DNA of 64,000 nt from Siphonodentalium dalli (GCA_032622095.1 CP136062.1:55469849-55533848); one strand, 5' to 3'; shown: positions 34,161-46,925, numbered from the stretch's first letter. A program made the numbers and translations. Notes: generated by a model from the letters alone, not told the origin.

Positions 34161-35494
34161 ATACGATGGGTGCATGTGTGATGATGATGATGATGCTGGA
34201 GTATCATTTGCAAGTATATTTGTCACGCTAAAATTCATTATGATCTACAATTGACTTCAACATTAAATTTAGTCAGTTGATAACAGGTATCAATAAGACA
34301 ATAATTTACAACATCTTCACATTGTGAAAAAAAAACTATAGTCTTGTGATAATTTTTCGTTTGGCTCAACATGCATCAGACTGTATGATATCGGTGTCAT
34401 TATAAAGTATTCTATACAAACTTTTGCCCAGTACTGCATCTAGAAGCATAAGTATTGCGACTAACTACATATATTGCTTGAATTAGATTACTGATAATTA
34501 CAGTATGTCAGACACCATTGTATTGTCTTCACATAGTAGCACGATGTGACCATTTGGTGATATTACTATCAAAGTTTGAGTAATATAACAAAATATCTTC
34601 AGTAGGTTGAATGCTAAATTTTGATCGCAACTGTAGTCAGGGAGAATAATCTGACCACATCCAAATTTTTCTGAACTGCACCTGAGTTTCATACATACTA
34701 TGTTTGAGAAATTTCAATTCACATATCATACACAAAAGACGCCAGTGAAAAATGTGAAACAATCATATTTTTCCCCCTATATTGACCCCACAAGAACTGG
34801 TTCCCAAAGTTAGAATAGCTGGGCTACCTAAAAAATGGTGGTTGCTGAAATTCCCCTTTCTGGTGACACCTCGGGTATTAATGAGAGCCCATACTTTAAT
34901 TGCTCAGATTCAATATACAATGAAGATGATGATATTAGAAACTCTAGATTTTTTGCCATATAGATCGAGAGAAATTTATTATAGAAAATATCTTGCCATT
35001 TTCGGCAGGATTTATGCAAAACTTGCGTCTGCCTCTTAAAATATGATCCCTGTCTATATTAAGTTCTAACAATATTTGGTTTTGATACAATTTAATCAAT
35101 ATTACTATCCCAAACATGATAATATAGATTATAGTTTAATTTTACAAAGATTTTCTGATTTAATTTCCCCAAACAAGACTAATGTTTCTAGCATTTGAAA
35201 AATAAATTACTCTTGTCTCTGCCACATTCAACATCACATTCTCACGACCTCTTGTTAACAATTTTTCTGTACTAATGTTAACAACATTTTTCAACAATTG
35301 GTTTCTTTTATGGTGATTCATGATGAGCTTGTTTGAACATGTTGTGTGATTTTTTTTCTCATATGTATGTCGTTTGAAAATTTGATTTTGATTTTTGATT
35401 TGATTTGATTTTGGTCGATTCTTCACGAAAATTGGACGTTATGATATCTGCTAAGTATAATCACCCATTATCACCGAATTCAAAATCAAAATTT
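34161..35494. other. No firm gene; one weak exon-like stretch
   Basis: A (GAT)n microsatellite lies at 34181-34195. Around 34835-34980 one plus-strand frame encodes an acidic, Ser/Asn-rich peptide (ESPYFNCSDSIYNEDDDIRN) before a stop. I do not recognise it and splice sites are not convincing. Bases 35380-35415 are (TTTGAT)-rich. Confidence 0.3.
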
Positions 35495-35740
35495 GTCTTT
35501 TCCCCCAGAACCATAAGACCGAATGTGTTCATATTTGGTGTGGATGTTCCCTGGGTGACTCACATTATCAGATTTGTTAAAATAAGGTTGCCAAGTCAAA
35601 TAGTTACAAAGCCAGCACCACAGCTTTTTCCCATCATAGTAATTCTTAACAACTTCTAAAAAACCACCAGGCCTCTTTAGCTTATATTTGGTATGGAGGG
35701 TCCTTGGATGATAGGAGTAGAGCCAGGGACATAACTCTTT
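35495..35740. repeat. Family B fragment
   Basis: CATATTTGGTGTGGATGTTC, CAGATTTGTTAAAATAAGG and CTTATATTTGGTATGGAGGG match family B internal units. Confidence 0.75.
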
Positions 35741-36189
35741 AAAAAAATTAGATTTGAATCCTTGCTCAATTAAATGAAATAAAGTCTATATAAATTTTAA
35801 AGTTTTTTATTTTTAATTTGACTTTTATTTGTTATAGAAGTTTAACTTTTTTTGGTCACACCACATCACCATCATCTCCCATTATCAACTATGTCCATCC
35901 AACCCCACCATATAGCCAGATCCCTGCCCAGCATATTAAATTCCTTCTGTTAACTACAGTTGTAGTTACAGGCTATTTGACATTCCAATGTGTGCATGTA
36001 GATATGGCAATACACTGGCTTTACTATATACAGGTGACAGTCTGCAACACATTATAAACTAATTAGCTAGCAGATAGTGGGTTGGAACCTTTGGATGAAT
36101 GCAGTTTAATCCAATGTTTTGACCACTATCTAAAACAAATACAGTTTGACATTTTATTATTAGTATTGGTATGAACCCTTTCATAACAG
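35741..36189. other. No feature recognised
   Basis: AT-rich, then ordinary unique-looking sequence. No recognised domain in the 79-codon open frame at 35818-36057. Confidence 0.35.
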
Positions 36190-36350
36190 GGTCTGTGTTG
36201 GTGTAGTATTAAAGGGACCCTCTCATATATATACGAGAATGAACTGATTTTGAAGGTCAAGGAAATTATGTTAGGTCAATGTATTCTCTTATATATGTGA
36301 GGCTCCCTTATATATGTGAACATGCATTGGCACAGGGTTTTCTCAAAATT
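36190..36350. repeat. Partial copy of the 7646-7945 element family
   Basis: GGGTCTGTGTTGGTGTAGTA, TTCTCTTATATATGTGAGGC and ATGCATTGGCACAGGGTTTT match both ends of the 300-bp element and its flank. Confidence 0.7.
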
Positions 36351-37143
36351 TCATGAAGCTCCAGTCATGGAAAGGGTGAGTCGGGTGACCCATATATTTC
36401 AGTTTTATTTGCTAAGTCCTGATTTATATGTTTATGTTTACTCACAACAGTGGGACACATATCATGTTCCTAATTGAACATGGGGTGGAGTGTTATTTCC
36501 ATGTAGTAGTATAGTATAATGATATTAAATAGTGAGCGATAAACAAAACACTCAACACCGTGGTGATGAGTTGGTAGTCAAGCATCCAAATAAATCACAA
36601 ATGTCCTATTCTCGCAGGGATGTCCCCACAGGGTGGGTGCAGATTTTTTCAAAAACCCATCATACAAACTAAATTAAATACAAAAGAATAGACCATTGAT
36701 TAAGTTTTAGTATTTACCCAATACTTATTATTTTATAACAAGATATCATGGTTGGTTCGGCTTCTAATGAGAAAATAACACTGAAAAAAAACTTTTTGGA
36801 TAAATTTATTTAAACTTAGGTGATTGGTGTTTTCATCTGTTTTTATTCTACTTTTAAATTTGAGTATGAACTACCTGTAGAATCTGTTCCTGATAACATC
36901 CACTTTTCAGATTTAAATAAATCTTCTGATGAATAATATTATAAAAATACAATTTTGTCTTCCAACACATGTTCATGTATGGTGCACGTAATGTCAACAT
37001 CTGAATTAATTGAAATAATAATGTTTATGTATGTCAATGTGAACACTTTAATTTCAAAGCTGAATGTATACTTTTAATTATTTTGAAGTAAACTTGACAA
37101 GTGCCTACTTTGTTACAGCTAGACAGCTGCTAACACAATTATT
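36351..37143. other. No feature recognised
   Basis: AT-rich. The phrase CTCGCAGGGATGTCCCCACA (36613) also occurs near 32624 as TTGCAGGGATGTCCCCACAG, indicating a small shared repeat. Confidence 0.35.
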
Positions 37144-39425
37144 ATGTGTACCCATACCATGTATGGGTACACATGATGCCGATGTCCGGATCAACCATCC
37201 GTCGCTCGTCTGACCTGTCTGCTCAACTTGGACCTGTCTGGCTAGCCTTCTGTCTGTCCGTCTCTATAGACACTTGCTATCCGATCCGATTACTCAAGTA
37301 TTTTTTATCGGATCATGTTCAAATTTAATTGCGTGTTTATGATGACACACCCCTCACCTGTATAGTTTTTGGTATCGATCGGTTGTTGGTTTAGAAATGA
37401 TTAACACTTTCCATCCATACCTGGTCATGTTCTATCCGATGCCATAACTCATGTATTTTTTTACCCATTGTGTTCATATATGCTGGTTTATGATGATACA
37501 TGGCTCACCTGTATAGTTTTTGTTGTTGATTAGTTGATCAGTTTAGAAAATAACTAACACTGCACACAAATGCTATCCGATGCATCTAAGTCAAACAATT
37601 TTCTTCTGATCTGCCTGATATTTCATACCTACGTCTTTCTTAGCACGTTCTTTATCTGTATGGATTGGAATTTGGTAATGTTTAGTTAACCCTTTCCACT
37701 CTTGTTTTTAAATAGAATTCATCCAAGCCTGACGATGACTATAACATTTTTCATCTGATAGACACCAAATTTGGTATATGAATTTCTGACAACTAAATAC
37801 AGATCAAGTTCAAATATCGGTTTGATCCAATATATTTCAACAGAGTTATGGCCCTTTATAATTCATACCTGTTTGCCATGCATTGTGAAATTTGAAGAGA
37901 ACATGACACAACCGGACTGTGGTTTGGAGTGAGACAATATATAGCAAAGGACAACCATAGTACTTTATAACTACTGATGACTGCAGACTTTTTTATCATC
38001 TGTCACACTATGATTGAAAGCCCTTTATTCCAGTTCTGTTTTCTGTGTTGAAACAGGTACGTACATGGCATTAATTATTTTCAAAGACACTGTTGTCATA
38101 TCTTAGAAAAGAGTTATTCCACACATTCCTTACTTCCATCATATGATGTCATCGAAAATGATTAACCCTCTACACACATCATATGGTCTTCTCATGTTTT
38201 TTATTTGATCATTCTCCATTTTTTGATTAAAATCCAGTTGATAGACACATATCATCTGATAGACCTATATTAAATTATCGCCTTCACTTTGAGCCAGGTT
38301 CAGTCAGTGTTTCAATACATGACCAATTGAATATTCATCATTAGAGGAAATGTCTTATTATGAAATTCCCTTAAACGCATTTGGGTTGCAGGATAATATT
38401 AACAGTGCTGGGATTCTTGAGACTGACTTAAAATGCAATGACATGCTTTTTCTTGACTACTCTGTGTTTATCAGTTCATTAGTTTGGGTAAGACTAACCC
38501 CTTACTATCCAATTTGATAACTCAAATATTTCCATTGATTATGTTTATAGTTATGGCACAGTTTATGATAACACACCCCTGACCTGCATAGTGATGGTCA
38601 TTTGGTTTATTTGCTTAAATATATTAACTTCCTTCATCAATCCTGATGACACAATGTGATAGCTAAATATTTTGTACATGACCACTCTATAAATAATCAC
38701 ATCTGTGATAATCATGACACATTCTTCACCTGTATAGATGTTTGTATCGGATCGAATGGTTTTGAAAATATTAACCATAACTTTAATTATATTTAAACTG
38801 TTTACAAACATTGTATCTTTCCAATGATCAGCTTAGAAGAAAACTAACCTATATAGCCAATCATTTGCAATCATATTTTATATCCAGGTCTATACATTCC
38901 TCACTTGTATAGTTGTTCAGGTATTGATTGTTTTTTTAGTTGTGGAATATTAATAGGTTGTTATGAATTTTTAATATGCAGCCGACACAAAACATAATAA
39001 ACAAAAAATAGCAATGATACTACATATATTAATAAAAATAACACAATATGTTATGTCTCATGTTCCATTGTAATAAACGGATAACATGAGTTGCTATGGT
39101 GCTTATCTACTTAATTTCTTAACTATTTTGTATTTAACAGCTATAAACTCTCCCACTTTTAATTGAGTTTAATTAGCTTTATCACTCAAAAAGACATATC
39201 TGTGTTGGAGTCACTGATAGGTTGAAATCAAAGCCACATCTGCGTTAACATTGTGTTAATGTGAGCAAGGTGCCCAATAAGTGTGATTCCACTCGTGAAC
39301 TTAATAGTAAGGCTTGAATTGTTGAAAGTTTTGCACTCATGGAAAGGATGGTGTAAGGTTTTATGAAAATAGCTCATAGCTGTCGCCAAGGTATGTGTTA
39401 AACATCTGCAGATCGTGATCCGCCT
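37144..39425. repeat. Dispersed repeat family A, copy 2
   Basis: Opens with a perfect hairpin: arms 37144-37157 and 37161-37174 on ATGTGTACCCATAC, with a 3-base loop. It then parallels 10078-11110 through diverged internal units (GCTATCCGAT, CACCCCTCACCTGTATAGTT) to TTAGCTTTATCACTC near 39172. A last match to 18195-18270 lies at 39365-39425. It is probably the uninterrupted form of copy 1. Confidence 0.78.
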
Positions 39426-40884
39426 CTTGTTCACATTACTGATACCTTAAGTGTTATCAGTAGTATTGCTATTAAAATAGCCATATTTGTTAACACTTCT
39501 GTAAACAAAAAGAATATTGTATCATAGACAAACTTTGTTCTTAAAATCATCGCGTAAATTGCATGTTATTGCCATGTTAGTTATCTGTGTTCTTAAACAA
39601 ATGCTAAACTATGTAAACAATCAGTAGGCAAAAAGTATGCAATAAGCAGTACACTCAACAACAGGCAGACCGCACTAAGTGACCATTGGTTAGAAAGGAC
39701 ACCAAACTGTTTACAATATACCGGTATAGTGCTTGTTAATCCTCCCCACAAAAGATTCCACTGCATAATCCCAATTCCAAGTGGAGCTACAGTGTCACTG
39801 ACACTTCCACTGTCAATAACACTGTGACTGAATATCTGGACTACTTGTTAATGTGGAGAAATAAATTCAAATTATATAATTACTCTGAAACATGCTCCAT
39901 TTTATTTCAAAAAGTTGTAGAAGAGTGAAAATGCTTGCCAAGAATGGAACGTATAACTACAGAGAACATGATGTAGCACCAAATCGCTTTCAAGTGATTA
40001 GAGTTTGATTTTAATAACATAATTATGAATGCCATATACGATAGTCATAATTATTTTTCATCCATGCCATTAATTCTTAAATCAAATGGTGACTATCTAT
40101 GCATGGTTTTTGACCATTGGCAACAAAAACGCGGCATTCACTCCTGTAGTAAATTATCTGTGTTTGGTGATAAATGGTACATGTATTATTATCCATCCCT
40201 TAACTAACAAAAGCAAAAGCCGTCACATGATAATCTGGGAAAAATTCATATTGGAATTCCGAAATTCATATTGGACTCAATCGAGTCCAATACGACTTTT
40301 GTATCAGCACTCCATGATGTCATGAAGTAACTCTATTGCCAATGAATAATTATGTGAAATTGTGATGGACGCAATACTCTATTGGATTTAGCAGACGTTT
40401 CAATTCTGCATTGAGTTTTATTTTTCACTTCCGTGTTCACTGTTCCAAATCATGCTTTCTGATTATCAAATACAGGTTTTTATATATGGAGAATCAAGTG
40501 CTGACAATTACAAAAAATAACCTCAACAGATTTATTCACAAAAAAATGGATAAACATACAGATGGATAATAAAGTTTGTATTATATATTGTTGTGAAGAG
40601 TATGTGTTTTTCTTCTACTCATCCAGTTTGTAGTGAAAAGTCATTTTGGACTCAACACTGTGTCCAATATGACTTTTGACCACAACATGCACTCATACAA
40701 GAAGAACTCATACTGTACACACTACAAAATATTGCATAATAACTGTATAAAATTATTTTGCTGAAACCAGCAACTGACAACTTAAGTATTAACCATCTAG
40801 ATATCTAGGATCAAAGTGTGATGAATAGACCTCATGTGTATTACACATGAGGTCTGTAATGGTTTTGGTATGGATATATGACTT
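39426..40884. other. Mostly unrecognised; family C end and one hairpin
   Basis: 39775-39850 matches the 3' end of family C (CCAAGTGGAGCTACAGTGTC). GGACTCAATCGAGTCCAATA (40273) and GGACTCAACACTGTGTCCAA (40649) are short related hairpin words. Confidence 0.4.
40827..40855. repeat. Perfect 13-bp hairpin
   Basis: AGACCTCATGTGT and ACACATGAGGTCT are separated by ATT. No T-run follows, so it is not an evident terminator. Confidence 0.9.
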
Positions 40885-41556
40885 TAGCTCATCTTGACAA
40901 ATTCAAGCACAAACATTGTCCGCCCATCATAAATTTCCATTAGTACAACAAACAGTTCACATCTCTCATCCGATTGTCACCAAAGTTTATATGGATTTTT
41001 CATGCATTGCCACAATATGTGAATTTTGTTGATTTACATGGATACCAGATTCCATATTGTTGTTACTAATTGCACGACTAAATTCTTTGTCATATCCTAC
41101 ATGTCACATTCCTTATCATACCGCCCCTAAACTTCATATGGAACTGTGGGTTGACCATTAGATGGAAGCCTTCAAAGTTTTCCAAATTTAGTTAAACATG
41201 TTGGATTTCTTAATTGACTCCATTGCCACACTTTGCAGCCAACATTTATCGGAAAAATGTTTTTACAATTTACAGGCATTACCCCGATCATTTCTAGATG
41301 GGAGCTATCAAATTTGAACAATATTTGGTCAGAAACATGGCTGCTCTTTGAATAAATAAATACTTTGGCATACCCTTCACCCATCATGTTTTATCCAATT
41401 GATCCTGATTGATCCCAAACTTTATATGGCTATTCAGGTAAACGTCTGGTATGACTTAAACTTTTCATAATAATTCAACCCACTGTAATGTATGACATTA
41501 ACCTCTCTCCAAGCTGAGCTACATGGTCATTGACATTTTTGTCTGTGGTTTCTAAT
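40885..41556. repeat. Dispersed repeat family C, copy 2
   Basis: Begins TTTAGCTCATCTTGACAAAT. It carries CATCTCTCATCCGATTGTCA, GATGGGAGCTATCAAATTTG and CATACCCTTCACCCATCATG, and ends at CTCCAAGCTGAGCTACATGG. The layout is the same as 7999-8910. The hAT MITE at 41557 is inserted at its end. Confidence 0.8.
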
Positions 41557-41810
41557 CAAGCCTTGAAATAGGGTGTCTGTCATTTGCAGAATGAGGTCCC
41601 CAAAGGGTGAATTTAGTGATGCTACCCCGCATAGTGGGCTAGCATCACCAAATTCACCCTCTGGGGACCTCATTCTGCTTACACCTCAGCAGCATGAGGT
41701 TCCCAGAGGGTAAATTTGGTGATGCTAGCCCACTATGCAGGGTAGCATCACTAAATTCACCCTCTGGGGACCTCATTCTGCAAATGACAGACACCCTGTT
41801 TCAAGGCTTG
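41557..41810. mobile_element. Double-hairpin hAT MITE, 254 bp
   Basis: TTTCTAAT flanks it on both sides (41549-41556 and 41811-41818), an exact 8-bp target duplication. The ends CAAGCCTTGAAA and TTTCAAGGCTTG are inverted repeats that continue for about 40 bp through AGGGTGTCTGTCATTTGCAG. Each half is itself a hairpin: GAGGTCCCCAAAGGGTGAAT...ATTCACCCTCTGGGGACCTC, and the same again in the second half. The arm therefore occurs four times in alternating orientation. CA...TG ends and 8-bp duplication fit hAT. Confidence 0.92.
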
Positions 41811-42195
41811 TTTCTAATAGTGTCAATGTTTTCAACATGTATATTATCTACAAATAACTGAATGTGTATATATATTTTTTTGTTTTCAATATTGTTTCAA
41901 AGCTTTGTGTGCTCATTGTTGATGTACCAAATATTTATTGTACATGCATATGTGTTCTGTTGATAAGACTATTATTATGATATAATAAATTAATAATAAA
42001 AGAATACAAATAGTCAAGAATTGCATTTCTTATGAACACTCTCCAATAATGGAATATATCTTAGTTGATGATGTCAGAAAACTAGGGGAAGACAATATTC
42101 TGGGTGAAAATTATCACTGGAAGGTGTCCACCATCTACACAGATTAATAAATATATTATGTGGGGAAACATTACTTTCTAGATCTGACTAGGAAC
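41811..42195. other. No feature recognised
   Basis: AT-rich sequence between two hAT-type elements. No exon is visible. Confidence 0.4.
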
Positions 42196-42994
42196 TAGTG
42201 ATGCGGACCGGACCGCTTTGGACCCCCTGGACCGCGGTCTGGACCGGTTGTCACTGGACCGGACCGGACCGCCTGTCCGGTACTCTCCGGTCCGGTCCAC
42301 TATTTTACTTCAGTTATAATAAACTATCGCGAATATTGTTGCATATTTGCTGTCATATCAATTAGCAACGATGTATTGACGCATTCAAGAGGTTAATATC
42401 TTGTATTTTGTGGACAAGACAGTCACATTAATCCAATAGTAGTTGTAGATAGGTGTATAGCTGTAATTGTCAGGACTATACAATCAGCCATCACAATCTC
42501 CAAGACTCCAATATTAATGTAGTAGTCATATTACAGTACACTTTTGTATAATTGTCATCAGTAGAGTTATTTCGTTTAAATTTCAATTTAATGAAAATAA
42601 GTCTGATACGAATCATGCACACGATCAGTTGAGTGCGATGTTAGATTGGTTATAACACATTACGGCCCTAGCTATATATCTGTCCAATACACTTTATTAG
42701 TGCATGTTCGCATTACTAGAAATACTATTATCGTGCATCGTTCCCAGTGTATCCCACCAGAGACAGACAACGATGCATACAATCGGCAAACAATGTAAGT
42801 TTTGACATATATGGACTCATTGCAATGCACTGAACTCAGTAACCTTATAGTTTGTACTATACAGAGTAAAAACTTTGAGAAAACAGAGAATTCATTAACA
42901 TATAGCCTATTATAGGTGGACCGGTCCAGGCATGTGTACTGGACCGGACCGGACTGGACCACCTTGGCAGTGGACCGGACCACCCGCATCACTA
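42196..42994. mobile_element. Non-autonomous hAT element with GGACCGGACCG subterminal repeats, 799 bp
   Basis: Terminal inverted repeats TAGTGATGCGG (42196) and CCGCATCACTA (ending 42994). Flanks CTAGGAAC (42188-42195) and CTGGGAAC (42995-43002) match at 7 of 8 bases, fitting an 8-bp hAT duplication with one later change. GGACCGGACCG-type words cluster inside both ends, the expected layout for transposase binding sites. No transposase fragment is seen in the AT-rich middle. Confidence 0.85.
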
Positions 42995-44121
42995 CTGGGA
43001 ACTATGTCGTGGTATGCCAAGATTCCACAAATTTGATTGGCATTTATGTGAAACTCTTGCTGACCCATCAGTGAAAACAATTGCATTTGAAAACCTCAGC
43101 AAACTGGACTGATGCAGAATATAAAGGAATCTTACATTTTAATTTTAATTTTTTATTGGTTACAATTCGTTCTGCCTTATAAGAAACCGAACTCTCAAAT
43201 CAAAATCATTTGTAACCCAACAAAAAATGTTATATGTCTTAGATTTTGTATGTGAGATATCATTCCAAATATTTTTGTCAGCTTTTAATACTACAAAAAA
43301 TGGACATAATGGTATTCACATTTATCTACTACTTTCAATTGACAACTATTTGTGGAGTTCAGAACATATATTTTAATTTATATATGATAAACCAGTTTAC
43401 TGTCCCAGTGGTGATATTTGATCACAGCCATTTGGGGATTTTAGGTGAGATGGTCACCATTCGATCATTCCCATAAAAGTGGCCGATGTATTTCGATGTC
43501 GCATGCACACATATATATATAGCCTATATGTAGGTGACTGATTTTAAGGTAGCTGTGTTAGGTGTATGATAGATGCGGTGGCACGCCTACGGCTGCATGT
43601 TATATGTATTTGTCTCCAAGACCTGTCGAGCGTTACCCTGTGTACATGCCAGCTACCATATAATTATAACATAACACATAAGGCGCCGATGTAACAATGT
43701 GTATTTTTTTTGAATGGGTGGGATTCGAACCCAGGCATATAACTTGTACCTCTAACACAGCAACATTAATATGGGCATAATGATATTGTCCTAAGTGCAT
43801 GTGACGTCGGAATACAGCGGCGATTTGAGCTTCATTTGTTTTGGGTAGCTTTGTGGTGGCCGTGCGGTATTGACGTCGGACTACAAGCTCGGGGACGTGG
43901 CTAGATGATGTCCGTTGCGAAATTTCAAATGCACCCCCGTGAATCATAAGGTTTTGCTTAATTCCACTTGCACCCCGTTGTAGTACGGTTGTACACATAA
44001 GTGTTCAGGCCTCATAACCTATGCATATACCCAGTATGAGATATTCATATATCTTAACATGAAAATTGCATAAATCATAACGCCCATAGTCGGCCCGGTC
44101 TGAGAAAACTAAACTAAGCAA
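42995..44121. other. No gene recognised; tRNA-like B box
   Basis: The minus strand at about 43715-43735 reads GGGTTCGAATCCCACCC, a good pol III B box. A weak A-box-like word lies upstream but no tRNA cloverleaf can be drawn. It may be a SINE remnant. The 121-codon minus-strand frame across it (43633-43998) has no known domain. Confidence 0.3.
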
Positions 44122-44440
44122 GAAAATCGCGAAATCCTAGCATCAATACTGACCTCAAGCGAAATTTCAAACCTCATACTCCCCGGTATTGTCAACTGAT
44201 GACCATTTCAGTTCAATTTTGACCAAATGTATTAAATTATTGTTTTCTTATACAAATAAGCAGTGTTTTATCTGGACACGAAAATCGCGAAATCTTAGCA
44301 TCTAGACTAGCCTCAAGCCTTCCTAGAGTTTGGAAATTTTAAACCCGACACCCTACATAGGTTGGAAAAGTTCTGACTAATGACAATTTTTACCAAATGT
44401 AGGACAATATTGTATTCTTAAAATTAATATAAGTTTTTAC
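44122..44440. repeat. Diverged tandem repeat, ~157-bp period
   Basis: GAAAATCGCGAAATCYTAGC occurs at 44122 and 44279, each followed by CCTCAAGC and a TTTTxACCAAATGTA word. Confidence 0.75.
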
Positions 44441-45489
44441 TGGCCACGAGGGAGGGATCAGAACACAAACTTTCCAACATGACACCGCCTATAAGGTTGG
44501 AAATTTTGATGCCCATTTCAGTCCAAAATTTGGACAAAAAGAAGGAAAATATGCGAATATTGGTTGAACAACAATAAATTTCACCCAATAAATTGTTTGA
44601 AATCAAACTACAAGAACATTTTCAACATATTGTTGATGTGAAATTTCCAGCTAATGTTGTGTCAGGTGTGAAATTCTTCTCTGTTGAATATTTTGACAAA
44701 GGTTGGGGAGTGAGACTGCATACAACTGCAGATCCTCTATTTTTACAGAATTATTGCTCATATCAATTATGATGCACAGCTCCTCTACATAATGTATATC
44801 ATATCTATGGCCCATATGATGACACCATGCAACTAGACAACTTTATTAACACATTTAGCCCCCCCCCCCCCATATAGCCGAGGTGGGTAGATTCTGGATA
44901 TATGTGATCGTCGTCTGCATGGGCTATGTATAGATGAGGATGTCATGCATCGGATTAGAACCATAACATGTACGAAATTTGGGATCGATTTCCAAGCTTG
45001 ATATGAGTTGAGGAGCATCCCAAAGTGCTATTCCGATCGATGCATAACCATTTTGATAAAAATGAGAACTTATTCACGCTCACTGAAACAATCACATTTG
45101 AAGCTATGAACACTCATGAACTGAGTCTGTGCGTCAATTTCTCTGACATATCTAAGATTGGGATGAAATTTGCGACATACCACATCGCCAATTTGTTGAC
45201 CCAGAACGGCGCCTCGTTGACAAATTTGAAATATACCAATATATATTGTTAACATAGAATATCATGAACTTCCGAAACGACTGGTGGAAATTTGCGTCAA
45301 AACAAGGACCTTTTTTTATTAATTTCAGTGGACCACCCCTCTCCCTTACATGTCCAACTGTTTCTGTCTGTGTATATACATCATAGCGTATGTAAATGAC
45401 GTTGTATTCATGAATTCACTAATTATAAATCATTGAGATGCCTTATTTAAAAAATCAGAAGCGGCCAAGTAATCAATAATTTCAGTTTC
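44441..45489. other. No gene recognised
   Basis: A C13 run lies at about 44860. The stretch 45050-45240 has the wording of dispersed invertebrate repeats (AAGATTGGGATGAAATTTGC), so its open frame is not taken as a gene. Confidence 0.35.
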
Positions 45490-46160
45490 TACCGCACCCC
45501 CCCCCCCCCCAAACCCCGACACTGGTCGTGATACTGGTGACCACAGTGAGCCACGTTAAAGCACCTGTCAGATTACCTATAAACTATTTCCTCTGCCTTC
45601 TAGATGGTAGGCCTACATGTAAAACCCGTTTATTGTCTGCTACCAATTTTCGCTAAAGGAGATTTTTTAGTACGCTGCCCCAGTGCGGCCATATACTACC
45701 AATATGATAGCAATTCAGCAAAACACACCAACATCCTATCACATTAGCAGGACCACTTGGTCGGGGTGTTATACAACCGATATATATGTGACACCGTTTA
45801 GCACCGCAATCATACAATGCATGCAATGTGGTCATCTAGCTACATGTGCGCAAATAAAACTCAATGGTGTGCCGACAATATACATCTGTATACCAATGTA
45901 TGCAACATTTAAACGAATATGCGCACTACAGGCTTAACATGCTCAATGTGTTACATACTACCCACTAAATCGTTGAGGTGTAGTCATTATTTTTAGCCCC
46001 CCCCCCCCTCCCCCACGACGTGGCCGTGACACTGGTGACGTCAGTGAGTGACTTTAAATAATATGTCAGATTCATCGTGAACTATTTACTCTGTCTGAAG
46101 CCTTCTTGGTGATACATGTATATATATTTTCTACTGCGATTTTCGAGGAGTGAAGGATCC
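45490..46160. repeat. Diverged direct repeats with poly-C heads
   Basis: A C14 run followed by CGACACTGGTCGTGATACTG (45516 on) is paralleled by a C9-C11 run and CGACGTGGCCGTGACACTGG (46016 on). Both are followed by CAGTGAG and a CTATTTxCTCTG word. Confidence 0.7.
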
Positions 46161-46189
46161 TATCTATCCACCCTCTCGATCATCCCGGG

Positions 46190-46925
46190 TCTGGCCCCCT
46201 TCCCCGAAACACTCACTACAAGACTGCCGGTGATCGATAAAGTATAATTTTGTCCGCTGCCCCTGTACGCAACCACCCCTGTCGCAATGCAAAATCAATA
46301 CGGCCCTATTGAACCGAAAATACTTTAATTTAGTCCGGGGCAAGCTCCCTTCCCCGAAACACTCCATATAACCTATTTGACTGCCGGTATTCGATAAAGG
46401 ATAACTTTGTCCGCCGTCCCCGTACGCAACCACCCCTGTCACAATGCAACATCAATGTGTTCACGTTGACCCGAACATACTTTAATTTGGTCCGGAGCTA
46501 GCCCCCTTCCCCGAAACACTCACTATTTGACTACCGGTTTTCTATCAAGGATATTTTTGTCCGCCGCCCCTGTACGCAACCACCCCTGTCACAATGCAAC
46601 ATCAATACGTCCCTGTTGACCCGAAAATACTTTAATTTGGTCAGGGGCTAGTCCCCTTTCCCGAAACACTCCCTATTTGACTGCTGGTTTTCGATAAAGG
46701 ATATTTTTGTCCGCCGCCCCTATACACAACCACCCCTGTCACAATGCAACATCAATACGTCCCTGTATACCCGAAAATACTTTAATTTGGTCCGGGGCTA
46801 TATAGCCCCCTTCCACGAAACACTCCCTATTTGACTGCCGGTTCTCGACAAAGGATATTTTTGTCCGCCACCCATCTACGCAACCACCCCTGTCACCATG
46901 AAACATCAATACGTCCCTTTCATTT
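46190..46925. repeat. ~150-bp tandem repeat, five units
   Basis: Unit words are CCCCCTTCCCCGAAACACTC, TTTTGTCCGCCGCCCCTGTA, CGCAACCACCCCTGTCACAA and CCGAAAATACTTTAATTTGG. Anchors near 46201, 46351, 46508, 46659 and 46811 give periods of 150-157 bp. Confidence 0.9.

Noticed and set aside
40827-40855. Intrinsic terminator-like hairpin
   Set aside because: No T-run follows and the genome is eukaryotic, so bacterial terminator logic does not apply.
43400-43480. ILGEMVTIRSF-like frame resembling the missing CBS exon (GMVTLGN)
   Set aside because: The similarity ends after five residues, the rest does not match the Bateman domain, and a stop follows within a few codons. No suitable donor is present.
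45025-45252. 75-codon plus-strand frame as a small gene
   Set aside because: The sequence has the phrasing of dispersed invertebrate repeats (AAGATTGGGATGAAATTTGC) and the frame overlaps an equally long one on the other strand.
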